From Gemmatimonadales bacterium (GTDB lineage: Bacteria; Krumholzibacteriota; Krumholzibacteriia; LZORAL124-64-63): a stretch of 64,000 nt of DNA. Of the stretch, positions 38,606 through 47,854 are shown piece after piece. Position 1 is the stretch's first letter; every line of letters starts with the position of its first letter. A program made the translations under genes and the position numbers. The DNA lies in contig JAHOYV010000024.1 of assembly GCA_019038745.1 (NCBI GenBank), positions 1 through 64,000 of the forward strand, in the 5' to 3' direction. The notes under the pieces were generated by a model. The model saw only the letters and a list, made by a program, of their open reading frames with translations. It made no database searches and was not told the DNA's origin.

Positions 38606-39466
38606 ATGAAAATTAATCGAATCAGCTTGTCCAGCCTTGCCGTTGCCATCCTGTTGGTGCTGCCTTTGCTGGTGGAAACCGTCCAGGCCGATCCTGTCCG
38701 GTGCGCCGGTTGTAAAACCGAGCACTTCCTCATCCAACATCTTGCCGCGCCTTATGAAGCGTTGTCCGGAGTGAAGCTCCTGCCCGGTGGCTCCGGCAAC
38801 AAGAAGGCAATCCTTCTCTTCGTCGATGGTAAAATCAACTTCGCCTACACCTGCAAACCCCACGTGAAACTGGCCAAGAAATTCAAACTGGATCCAGCCG
38901 CAACGGCCAACTGGGTTTCCACAGCCATCGCCAAGGATCCCATCGTGGTCGTGGCCAATTCAGGCTGCGGTATCACCGACCTGACTCTCGACCAACTCAA
39001 GGGCATTTTCTCCGGTTCAATTCAGAACTGGAACGAAGTGGGTGGGGCCGATTTACCCATTATCGTGGCCCATCTTGACGATTCCGTTGAAAGCGGCGTG
39101 GTCACCGTGTTCAAGGAGACTACTGTTGGCGCCAAGGCAAACCTGAATCCCCTGGCCAAGAAGTTGAAGTCCCCACCCCAACTCGGCAGCTTCGCCAAAG
39201 CCACCGCCGGCGCGACCACCTTCATGGGCTTGAATTCCTATGAAGATAAATTCGGCACCCTGGTATCGATCAACGGCGCCAACCCGGACGTGGCCAACGT
39301 TGTCAATGGCTCATATCCACTGAGCGTGACCTACCACGTCGTGTATGACCCCACCCAGAGTAGTGAGGCAGAGGGCTTTTTGGGCTTCTGCGCGACTCAG
39401 CAGGGTCAAGACCTGATCAACGAGATGATGGTGGCAATTCCACAGAAGAACGTTGTCCTTCCCTAA
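38606..39466 (+). CDS. PstS-like phosphate/substrate-binding periplasmic protein
   Basis: Signal peptide; GGSGNKKAILLFVDGKINFAYT, DPIVVVANSGCGITDLTLDQLKGIFSGSIQNWNEVGG. Confidence 0.82.
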   Translation: MKINRISLSSLAVAILLVLPLLVETVQADPVRCAGCKTEHFLIQHLAAPYEALSGVKLLPGGSGNKKAILLFVDGKINFAYTCKPHVKLAKKFKLDPAATANWVSTAIAKDPIVVVANSGCGITDLTLDQLKGIFSGSIQNWNEVGGADLPIIVAHLDDSVESGVVTVFKETTVGAKANLNPLAKKLKSPPQLGSFAKATAGATTFMGLNSYEDKFGTLVSINGANPDVANVVNGSYPLSVTYHVVYDPTQSSEAEGFLGFCATQQGQDLINEMMVAIPQKNVVLP

Positions 39467-39481
39467 AGGCGCGTATGCTAT

Positions 39482-39517
39482 AAAACAGGGGCGGGAATAC
39501 ATTCCCGCCCCTGTTTT
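39482..39517. terminator. Bidirectional Rho-independent terminator
   Basis: aaaacaggggcgggaatacattcccgcccctgtttt. Confidence 0.92.
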
Positions 39518-39549
39518 AATTTGTGATGTCGTTCGGCCCGGAGTTTGGG

Positions 39550-40983
39550 TCAACGCTCCACAGCCAGGAAGATGCTCCGATCCTGGGCCGGTTTGAAGAC
39601 GCGCATCCAGATCGGACGATCCTTGTCCCGACCCAGCGCCTGCTTGAATTCCTTCAGCGTGGAGACTTCCCGATCTCCAATCTCCTGGATCACATCACCT
39701 TTGGTGAGGCCGGCCCGGGCGGCGTTGCTGGTCGGCTGAACACTGGTGACCAACAGGCCGTTCAAATCCTCGGCCAATCTACCCATGGCACGCATCCGGT
39801 TGGTCAGTTCGGTAACACTGACGCCGTCGAGGGTTTCGTCCTCTTGGTCACCTTCCGGTGAAACTTGGTCGGCGATCAGGTCAGCCTCGGGGAATTTCTC
39901 CAGCCTGACGGTGAAATCCTTCACCTTGCCGTCGCGCAGAACCTTTAATTGTGCCTTGTGACCCACTTCAGACAAGCTGATCACATTGCGCAGCGTACTG
40001 GGATTCTTGATCTCCTTGCCGTCCACGCTCAGGATGATGTCGCCCTCGTTCAGGCCGGCCTTCTGGGCTGGTGTATCGTCATTCACCTGGGCGACCAGTA
40101 CGCCTCGGGGCCGTTCCATCTGATAGTAGTCCGCCATGGCCTGGGTTACTTCCTGGGGCAGAACACCCAGATAGGCCCTGTGCACTTCTCCGTCGGCCTT
40201 CAGGGATTCCACGATCCGATTAATCATCTTGGCCGGAATTGCGAAACCGACCCCCTGGCTGCCGCCGCTGCGACTGAGAATGGCCGCGTTCATCCCCACG
40301 AGCCGACCCTGCATATCCACCAGGGCGCCGCCACTGTTGCCGGGATTGATGGAGGCGTCGGTTTGGATTAGGTCCTCATAGTCGATCAGTCCGATGGTCC
40401 GACCGATGGCGCTGACGATACCCATGGTCACGGTCTGTCCCACACCGAAAGGGTTGCCGATGGCCATGACCTGATCTCCTACCCGCAAAAGATCACTGTC
40501 GGACATGGCGATGGCGGGCAGGTCATCGGCCTCGATTTTTATCAAAGCGATATCCGTGCTGGGGTCCGTCCCGATGATCTCGGCCGTGTATTCCCGCTCC
40601 TCGTGGAAGACGACACGGATCTTCTCCGCACCCTGAACCACATGGTTGTTGGTGATGATGTAGCCATCGGAAGAGATCAAAACTCCCGAGCCCAGGGAGC
40701 GGCTGACCCGCTCATTGCCCCGGTGGGTCTCATCGTCCGGCATTTCGAAAAAGCGGCGAAAGAACGGATCCCTCATGAAGGGATGTTGGAAGTTCTGCTC
40801 CACCATTTTGTCCGCCGAGATATTTACCACCGAAGGCATGGCCACCTCGGCCACATCGGCGTAGGACTGAAGCTGGTTTTCCTGGGGGCCCTTGAAAGCC
40901 GTGGACGCTGAAGCCAGAACTGCAATCGTTATGGCGAAAGCCAACCAGGCGGCCATTCGGCGCCCATTCCTGGATTGATTCAT
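39550..40983 (-). CDS. Do/HtrA family periplasmic serine protease with two PDZ domains
   Basis: SRSLGSGVLISSDGYIITNNHVVQGA, DIALIKIE, DASINPGNSGGALVDMQG. Confidence 0.96.
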   Translation of the reverse strand: MNQSRNGRRMAAWLAFAITIAVLASASTAFKGPQENQLQSYADVAEVAMPSVVNISADKMVEQNFQHPFMRDPFFRRFFEMPDDETHRGNERVSRSLGSGVLISSDGYIITNNHVVQGAEKIRVVFHEEREYTAEIIGTDPSTDIALIKIEADDLPAIAMSDSDLLRVGDQVMAIGNPFGVGQTVTMGIVSAIGRTIGLIDYEDLIQTDASINPGNSGGALVDMQGRLVGMNAAILSRSGGSQGVGFAIPAKMINRIVESLKADGEVHRAYLGVLPQEVTQAMADYYQMERPRGVLVAQVNDDTPAQKAGLNEGDIILSVDGKEIKNPSTLRNVISLSEVGHKAQLKVLRDGKVKDFTVRLEKFPEADLIADQVSPEGDQEDETLDGVSVTELTNRMRAMGRLAEDLNGLLVTSVQPTSNAARAGLTKGDVIQEIGDREVSTLKEFKQALGRDKDRPIWMRVFKPAQDRSIFLAVER

Positions 40984-41096
40984 GGGAACTCTCCTCTTTG
41001 AAACGATGCGGAAGGTCCGCGTGTGTTCAGAAAATTGATCAGGGCCTACAACCCGGAAGGCGTCATTTAGTTTCCATTGTAATCAAGGATTAAATT

Positions 41097-41131
41097 TTTG
41101 CCCGGCCCTACGTGGAGAAGGCCGGGCTCGC
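41097..41131 (-). terminator. Rho-independent terminator hairpin
   Basis: Reverse complement GAGCCCGGCCTTCTCCACGTAGGGCCGGGCAAAAATTT. Confidence 0.78.
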
Positions 41132-41153
41132 AACCAGTCAGGCTGAAACGGAA

Positions 41154-41384
41154 TCAGCCGTCATCACCGATGGCCTCGACAGGACACTCGTCGATGGCGT
41201 CACGGCAGGCCTGCTCTTCATCATCGTTGGCAGGCTGCTTGGAAACGAAGGAATAGCCGTCGTCTTCGTTGCGGTCAAAATTATCCGGAGCCGACTGGCG
41301 GCACAGATCACAATCGATGCAGTTATTGTCCACATAGAAAGGTCCGCCTACGTTCGAATCAACCTTGTCGGTATTATCAGCCAT
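41154..41384 (-). CDS. Ferredoxin, 4Fe-4S type
   Basis: YVDNNCIDCDLCRQSAPDNFDRNEDDGYSFVSKQP...ACRDAIDECPVEAIGDDG. Confidence 0.93.
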   Translation of the reverse strand: MADNTDKVDSNVGGPFYVDNNCIDCDLCRQSAPDNFDRNEDDGYSFVSKQPANDDEEQACRDAIDECPVEAIGDDG

Positions 41385-41499
41385 TGTATTCCTCCTGTGG
41401 AATTTATTGAACAGTCTGCAAAGTACCCCCGGTCCCTGCTTTTTCAGGACCTAGATAACCAAGATATCCAAACCCGCCACTCGGGTTCCCAAAAAACCT

Positions 41500-42036
41500 C
41501 TACCGATTCTTGAACGGCAGAAAGGTCATGAAGTCGGCGTGATGGACCACATAGGCCTCGGCCGTGCGTTTGACCATGTCGCCTTCCCCGGCGTGCGCGG
41601 CGATGATGTGACACACCTGGGGAGGAACTCCGGCCTCCATGGCCAGCCCTACTCCGCTGAAGGGATGCCGCACGTACTTGCCCATTTCGCTCTTGCAGCT
41701 TTTGCCATCCTGGATGTCGTACTCCAAAAGCTTGCCGACATCGGCCAGAATTGCCCCGGCGATGGTCACGTCCATGTCCACGGGAAGATCGTCGGTGAAG
41801 AACTCATTCATCTTCAGCGCGGCGTCGCGAGCCACGTGCACTACACAACGCTTGTGGGCCATGAAACTGACTTTCAGATCAGGCACAAGCAGGGTGAAGG
41901 GAATGGTATCCAGATCCTCGGCAGTCAGCGGACTGCGCTCCAGGGCCAGTTCCCAGGTCTTGGCCGTGGCATTCCGTAGTTCTTCATCCTGGATCCATTC
42001 CAGTTCGGGCCAGAGCTTCAGTACTTCCTGGTTCAT
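41500..42036 (-). CDS. HD-domain hydrolase
   Basis: SFMAHKRCVVHVARDAALKM...DVTIAGAILADVGKLLEYD...RHPFSGVGLAMEAGVPPQVCHIIAAHAGEGD...HHADFM. Confidence 0.8.
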   Translation of the reverse strand: MNQEVLKLWPELEWIQDEELRNATAKTWELALERSPLTAEDLDTIPFTLLVPDLKVSFMAHKRCVVHVARDAALKMNEFFTDDLPVDMDVTIAGAILADVGKLLEYDIQDGKSCKSEMGKYVRHPFSGVGLAMEAGVPPQVCHIIAAHAGEGDMVKRTAEAYVVHHADFMTFLPFKNR

Positions 42037-42562
42037 TTTCTCTCCTTCTTGGTCCCCAGCAGGACCTTCAGGGGGCATGAGCATCTTTCTATGGCGACGA
42101 TAGGGCTAAAGATGGTTCTCCAAACCGCAGGGCACCAGGAACAGCTTCAGGAACAGCGCCTTGCGGCCAACCACTTTAGACCCCTTTGGTATTTTAAGCG
42201 GGAATTTATTGCCTGTGAATATAATTTTAGAATGAGGCTGATTGTTCCTTATAGTCCTTTACTCCAACAGGTTATAAAACATGAAAACTGTTTTACCCCT
42301 AGTCTGGATCTGATGCATCCTGCACGAATCCGGCCCAAGCTTCGCAGATTGCACCCAGTCGATTTAACCCGGTTTTCCATATTTTCCCGCAACCGAAAAA
42401 GACCGGACATCTTTAATCCTTGTTATATATAGCAGTTCTTGAACCTGTTCCAACACGCCCCCTCCCACGAGCCGGGCCATGGCATCCACTTTGCAATTTC
42501 CAGGGTGAAACTGAAGTTGAGTCTGGCTCCCCTCTACCAAGAAAAAAAGGACGAACCAAACT

Positions 42563-42925
42563 ATGAACAGACAAACCCTCGGCAAAACAACACTGGTTCT
42601 GATCATTCTTGTCGGTGCACTGGGGACCACCGGGGCCTTGGCCCAGACTACACAACCGGTCAATTACCAGTGGACTGCTCCAACTACCGGCGCTCCGGTC
42701 GTACACTACGTGATCGAACAATCAATCAATCTCGGAGACTGGACCTCCATCGGTACTTCCGCCAATAACACATTCACGCTGACCGCAACCGTGGGTGAAA
42801 GCCACCGGATCAGAGTTGCCGGTGTGGATGCCGATTCCCGCCAGGGGATCTTCTCAATTGCCAGTGAACCGTTCGTACCGACCCTGGACCCTCCGGGCCA
42901 GCCCGGCCAACCGATAATATTCTGA
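42563..42925 (+). CDS. Small secreted fibronectin type III-like protein
   Basis: Signal peptide; VNYQWTAPTTGAPVVHYVIEQSINLGDWTSIGTSANNTFTLTATVGESHRIRVAGVDADSRQG. Confidence 0.75.
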   Translation: MNRQTLGKTTLVLIILVGALGTTGALAQTTQPVNYQWTAPTTGAPVVHYVIEQSINLGDWTSIGTSANNTFTLTATVGESHRIRVAGVDADSRQGIFSIASEPFVPTLDPPGQPGQPIIF

Positions 42926-42991
42926 TCTTCGAGTTGGTTGTCGCAATATAGGATCGCACACCACCGGCCGGGATTAACCTGGCCGGTGATT

Positions 42992-43735
42992 TCATTTCAA
43001 GGGCAGGAGATACCCTAGCCGAACGCCAAGATTGTCCCAGCTATAGCCTTCCTTGGACTCGGTCGGAAAGAAATGCCAGGTTTCTACGCGGTTTCGATGC
43101 ACCACACAACTCAATTCAAAATTTTTCGTTGCCAATCCCAATCGGGCTGAATAACCGAACGTGTTGACGGAATTGCTTCGCTCCTCGGCATCGGGATCAT
43201 CATAAAAGCCAACGACCCTGTCCCGATAAAGTCCTGCGGCGACTGCCAGGAAAGGCCGTATCGGGCGCTCCTGGTTGCCATATTTCAACATCCCTTCCAG
43301 GGTAAAGCGGTAGCTAAGAGCCTCGGTCCTGTACTCTTGTTCGTCCTCATGAGTGAACAAGTGACTCTTGAAATCCACAAAGTGAAACCCGGGGGAAATG
43401 GAAAAAATCCGGGTCACCGGCAGGCGAAAACGAAATCCGATTTCGTAGCCGGCTTCGGCACCCAGACCCAGAGATGATTCGTCGAAATCTGAGCTCAACT
43501 CGCCTTGGGGCCATACAAGCCCGCCCTCTAAGACTACTCGGCTGTCGAAGTCATCAGCAGCCAACCCGGTGCTGGACAGAAGCAGCATCGACCCGACCCA
43601 CAGGACTTGCATTTTGTTCAATAACAAGGGTTTCCGCCTGTTCACCAATAGGTTTCTGGTTTTATCTTCAACGTCGATCATAGTACCAGACCTCTGGGTT
43701 TGCAACGGAATCCCCCCTCTTGTCTTCGTTGGCAA
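42992..43735 (-). CDS. Outer-membrane beta-barrel protein
   Basis: TM segment QVLWVGSMLLLSSTGLAADD; alternating beta pattern; C-terminus LGVRLGYLLPLK. True start probably internal. Confidence 0.65.
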   Translation of the reverse strand: MPTKTRGGIPLQTQRSGTMIDVEDKTRNLLVNRRKPLLLNKMQVLWVGSMLLLSSTGLAADDFDSRVVLEGGLVWPQGELSSDFDESSLGLGAEAGYEIGFRFRLPVTRIFSISPGFHFVDFKSHLFTHEDEQEYRTEALSYRFTLEGMLKYGNQERPIRPFLAVAAGLYRDRVVGFYDDPDAEERSNSVNTFGYSARLGLATKNFELSCVVHRNRVETWHFFPTESKEGYSWDNLGVRLGYLLPLK

Positions 43736-43989
43736 CTACCATCAGGAAATATGGTTGGACGTCTTCATCTTCTTCGATCCGGTAGGCTGGATCAATTTTT
43801 TGTCGATATCATCCTATTTTTACTTGTGATAATTACCTGCCTGTTTCATTATGATTCCAGCAGGCTGTTGAAAAACCGGATGTGGCTTCTTGGGCATATA
43901 CTTGCGAAAAATTCCAGTTGTTCAACACCCTTCTAGGTCCAGATTTAAACCGTTTATTTTCCCGGATAATCAACAATTATCTTGGTATA

Positions 43990-44210
43990 GGAGCGGAAGC
44001 GGAGAGAACCGAACCTGGACCTGCCTCGAAGCCGTCCTCCTCGTCTGTTACATAGGCAGCGCAAAGTCGTGTCGGACGCGGGCTCCAGGCCGGGCAGTGA
44101 CTCAACGATCGCAAGATCGGGTCCGGTTCAGAGCTGGGACGGAACGGCGCACCAAGGGTTTGGAATAGCGGAGTGAGGCGGAGTCCCTAGGGGCTCCGCC
44201 TCAAGTTTTT
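43990..44210 (+). ncRNA. Candidate structured RNA ending in a Rho-independent terminator
   Basis: GC-rich block after an AT-rich stretch; GAACCGAACC pairs with GGTCCGGTTC (9/10), cgatc-gcaa-gatcg hairpin with GNRA-type loop, ending ggcggagtccctaggggctccgcctcaagttttt. No convincing ORF. Confidence 0.35.
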
Positions 44211-44239
44211 GATCAAATTTCTCACCTGTTTATCTGGAT

Positions 44240-45199
44240 CTAGATTCCGAACATCAAACCAGCCGAGTAGGTTGTAACGCTGCCCTTGCCCAATTCGAGG
44301 TTCAGTTTCATGCCGGGAATACTCAGGGTTCCGCCCAGAATGGCGCGGCTGCTTTGTTCACCTTCTACGGTGAAGGAGACATCCTTGTCCAGATCGTCAA
44401 AATGGTAAGTGATCGTCATCTCGGAGTCCTCTTTGGCCAGACCGGCATACGCCGTCAGCAAGGAGAAGCTCTTGCTTGCCCCCACGAAGTAGGAGTTGGA
44501 GGTGGTTTTCAACAAGTCGCCCACATCCAGGTCCTGACTGAAAAATCCCACCATCAGATCCACCGGCAGCTTCGGCATGAAACCCTTGGCCGACCACTGC
44601 AGTCCATAGCCCATGAATTTGGTTTTGCCGTAGTTGTCCGAAGCGATCTCCGGCAGGTAGCGTAAGGTCGCCTTCAGGCCATACAAGCCGCCGACATAAA
44701 GCTCCGGAGCGAACATTGGAACATTCGTTGTCTCTACCAGACCGGGAATTGCTACAATGCTAAATTCGGCCCTATTATCGGGGACAAAGCGAATCGTTCC
44801 GTCGGTTTCGGTACTCCCAAAAATTGTTGGTCCCGACATGATGATATCGCCCCTCTGGTTATATCCAGAGTTCTGAACAGGCAAGAATGGGGCAAAATCG
44901 ATATCATTGATCTCACGGCTGAAAGTCTGGTCCTCTTCATCGATGGTAGAAGACATGAACTTTACCCCGACCCCGAAAGTTATGCTGTGCCAGGAAATAT
45001 CCGCCGTGGAGAAGAAATTGCTGGTCAGATTCGGCCCGAAAGTATTTATAAAGGGGGCCGAGTAGGACTCGGCGTATTCAGTGCCAACCTGCTGAAGTAA
45101 GTCCTCCAGATTATCGGCACACACACTGGAGGGAGCCATCATCAACCCCAATCCCAGACAAGCAAGCAAACTCCAAGCAATATTATTCAAGGATCTCAT
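44240..45199 (-). CDS. DUF6588-like outer-membrane protein
   Basis: Signal peptide; QQVGTEYAESYSAPFINTFGPNLTSNFFSTADI; AGLMFGI C-terminus. Confidence 0.72.
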   Translation of the reverse strand: MRSLNNIAWSLLACLGLGLMMAPSSVCADNLEDLLQQVGTEYAESYSAPFINTFGPNLTSNFFSTADISWHSITFGVGVKFMSSTIDEEDQTFSREINDIDFAPFLPVQNSGYNQRGDIIMSGPTIFGSTETDGTIRFVPDNRAEFSIVAIPGLVETTNVPMFAPELYVGGLYGLKATLRYLPEIASDNYGKTKFMGYGLQWSAKGFMPKLPVDLMVGFFSQDLDVGDLLKTTSNSYFVGASKSFSLLTAYAGLAKEDSEMTITYHFDDLDKDVSFTVEGEQSSRAILGGTLSIPGMKLNLELGKGSVTTYSAGLMFGI

Positions 45200-45348
45200 G
45201 TTTCCCTCCTCCAGTTGAAAAAAACCACAAAAGCCTTATGATGCGTTCGTTAATTACACAAGCCCGGGCTTTTTCATTACGGGCCCAGATCAACTACCTT
45301 GAAGGTATGATTTATTAAGGGGCCCAAGGCAACAGGAATGCAAAATCC

Positions 45349-45993
45349 ATGCGAGAAACAGGGAAGGAAACGAAATTTGATGAGGCAATGGGACGTATTC
45401 TGCTCTGGGATCTGGCCGGCACTCTGCTGATCCATGACGAAATTACCCACCGAACCGGTCCGTTACCAGGTTGGGAAGATTCGCTACCCGGCCTGGCTCG
45501 GGATTTCCGGATGGTGGTAGCGACCGGAGAAGAATCGAACTCTGCCGGATACTGGCTTGAAGATTACGGTTTGTTGCCGTTTTTTGAGGAAGTTTTCGGG
45601 GGCCTACTGTCCCACGGTGGAAAACCCCACGGCGAGATCCTGCACCAGTTGGGAGGTCAGCCGAAACTGTCCCTCGTCATTGGGGACCGGTTGCGGGGCG
45701 ACATCCCAACTGACTGTGACGATCTGGTCACCCTGCTGGTCAACCAGGATGGAAAAATTCTGGACGCGGGATTGATAGCCGAAACCGTGCGTTTCCTGCA
45801 GCAGGCCGCGCCGACCATGCCGGAAGCCTTTCGAAAACTGGCCGCCCGTAGTGAACCGGATCCGGAGTCCCTTGGGAATCGCTCCGATGGCATGGTGACA
45901 GCAGCTTGGCGCAGCAAAGAACTTTCCGGGGCCCGCCTCTGGATCTTCGAGCCGGACTGGCTGGAGACTCCGCGGGCCGTCATCGTGATCTGA
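45349..45993 (+). CDS. HAD-like hydrolase
   Basis: ILLWDLAGTLLIHDE...VVATGEESNSAGYWLEDYGLLPFFEEVFGG...KPHGEIL...LVIGDRLRGDIPT. Confidence 0.75.
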   Translation: MRETGKETKFDEAMGRILLWDLAGTLLIHDEITHRTGPLPGWEDSLPGLARDFRMVVATGEESNSAGYWLEDYGLLPFFEEVFGGLLSHGGKPHGEILHQLGGQPKLSLVIGDRLRGDIPTDCDDLVTLLVNQDGKILDAGLIAETVRFLQQAAPTMPEAFRKLAARSEPDPESLGNRSDGMVTAAWRSKELSGARLWIFEPDWLETPRAVIVI

Positions 45994-46033
45994 CATGGCC
46001 TGGGCAAGATTCTAATCAGGAAAGGAACGCTCA

Positions 46034-46528
46034 ATGTCCGACCCCATCCGTATCTTCGTGACCGGAGGCACTTTCGACAAGGAGTACAACGAGCGCAACG
46101 GTGAGCTCTACTTCAAGGACACTCATCTGCGGGAAATGCTCGGACTTGGGCGCAGCCTCGTGGACGTCGAGATCCGCACCCTGATGATGGTCGACAGCCT
46201 GGTGATGGATGATGAGGACCGCCAGGTAATCCTCAGTCAATGCCGCAAGTGTCCCCAGTCACGGATCGTCATCACCCACGGTACCGACACCATGGAAGTC
46301 ACGGCCCGTCTGCTTGGCCATCAACTACCCGACAAAACCATCATCCTGACCGGCGCGATGATTCCCTATGCCTTCGGCAGTAGCGACGGGTTGTTCAATC
46401 TGGGCAGTGCCCTGGCCTTCGCCCAAAGCCTTCCGGCCGGGGTCTATATCGCCATGAACGGACGTTATTTCCCGTGGGACAACGTGCGCAAAAACAAGGA
46501 CGCCGGACTATTCGAAGAACTGGGTTAG
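46034..46528 (+). CDS. Single-domain asparaginase-like protein
   Basis: IRIFVTGGTFDKEY, RIVITHGTDTMEVTARLL, KTIILTGAMIPYAFGSSDGLFNLGSAL; ends after the N-terminal domain. Confidence 0.85.
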   Translation: MSDPIRIFVTGGTFDKEYNERNGELYFKDTHLREMLGLGRSLVDVEIRTLMMVDSLVMDDEDRQVILSQCRKCPQSRIVITHGTDTMEVTARLLGHQLPDKTIILTGAMIPYAFGSSDGLFNLGSALAFAQSLPAGVYIAMNGRYFPWDNVRKNKDAGLFEELG

Positions 46529-46660
46529 CAGGGTTGACTGGGCATCCTTGCCTGGACATCCTCGCCCTGGTTGTTATTTTTCTATCAGGCCGGTGAATAG
46601 CAGATCACCCGCCATCAGAACTAGGGCCGTCTTGGGCTTCGAAGTCCTGCAGGATACAAA

Positions 46661-47005
46661 ATGCACGAAATGTCCATCGCCGCGAACATCCTGGAAATCG
46701 CCGAGCAGCAGGCGGCACAGGCACAGGCCCGGATCATCAACCGGATCGAGGTAGAGGTAGGCCTCTTGGCCGGTGTCGAAATCTCCGCGCTGGAGTTTTG
46801 CTTTGAGACCGCCAGGATGATGTCCGATCTGACCAGCAGTTCGGCCCTGGTCATCCATCCGGTAGCCGGACGAGGTCGTTGTCCGGATTGCCGTCTGGAT
46901 TTTCCAGTCGAATTCTTTGTAGTCCTCTGCCCCGTATGCGGGCAGACAAACGTGAAGATTTTGCAGGGGCGTGAATTGAAAGTCCGCTCAATCAACGTCG
47001 ATTAG
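46661..47005 (+). CDS. hypA: Hydrogenase maturation nickel metallochaperone HypA
   Basis: [22 protein letters not shown]...CPVCG zinc site. Confidence 0.95.
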   Translation: MHEMSIAANILEIAEQQAAQAQARIINRIEVEVGLLAGVEISALEFCFETARMMSDLTSSSALVIHPVAGRGRCPDCRLDFPVEFFVVLCPVCGQTNVKILQGRELKVRSINVD

Positions 47006-47018
47006 GAAAGGGAACGCA

Positions 47019-47834
47019 ATGTGCGATCACTGTGGGTGTGACGGACCCGGGCAGGAAGTAACTTACCATCGACCCGGGCAGGATAAGCACCATCATGAGG
47101 GACACGAACACAGTCACGATCATAGTCACAATCACGACCATAATCATGATCACGGTCACGGATCCGCCGACAGCGCTTCCCGAACGCTGGACATAGAACA
47201 GGACATATTGCTGAAAAACCGTCTGCTGGCGGAGCGAAACCGGGGCTGGCTCATGGCAAAGGATATTCTGGCCCTGAACCTGGTCTCCTCCCCGGGCTCG
47301 GGCAAGACCACCCTACTCGAACGTACGATCGTTGATCTTAAATCCGAGCTCCCCTTTTTCGTCATCGAGGGCGACCAACAAACCCTGAACGATGCTGCGC
47401 GAATCGACGCCACCGGAGCCCCCGTCATCCAGATCAACACCGGGAGCGGTTGCCATTTGGACGCTGAGATGATCCAACGGGCTTGCCGGGAATTGTCCCC
47501 CGCGACCGGATCCATCCTGATGATTGAGAACGTGGGCAACCTCGTCTGTCCGGCCCTTTTCGACCTGGGCGAATCGGCCAAGGTCGTGGTCATCAGCGTG
47601 ACCGAAGGCGATGACAAACCGCTGAAATACTCCCACATGTTCGCCGCCTCGGACCTGTGCCTGATCAACAAGGTAGACCTGTTACCCTACGTGGACTTCG
47701 ATCTGGAAAAGTGTGAACAGGCCGCCCGCGCCGTGAATCCGCAGCTGAAGATCCTCAGAATTTCCGCCAAAACGGGGGAAGGCCTGAACCATTGGTACGA
47801 TTGGCTGCGTGAACATCCCGACCGGAAGGCCTGA
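47019..47834 (+). CDS. hypB: Hydrogenase nickel-incorporation GTPase HypB with His-rich N-terminus
   Basis: [46 protein letters not shown]. Confidence 0.96.
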   Translation: MCDHCGCDGPGQEVTYHRPGQDKHHHEGHEHSHDHSHNHDHNHDHGHGSADSASRTLDIEQDILLKNRLLAERNRGWLMAKDILALNLVSSPGSGKTTLLERTIVDLKSELPFFVIEGDQQTLNDAARIDATGAPVIQINTGSGCHLDAEMIQRACRELSPATGSILMIENVGNLVCPALFDLGESAKVVVISVTEGDDKPLKYSHMFAASDLCLINKVDLLPYVDFDLEKCEQAARAVNPQLKILRISAKTGEGLNHWYDWLREHPDRKA

Positions 47835-47854
47835 GCGGTGACGGATCCCGGGCC

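Noticed and set aside
47085-47165. Tandem CATGATCACAATCACGACCAT-like repeats
   Set aside because: Simply encodes the His/Asp-rich metal-binding N-terminus of HypB.
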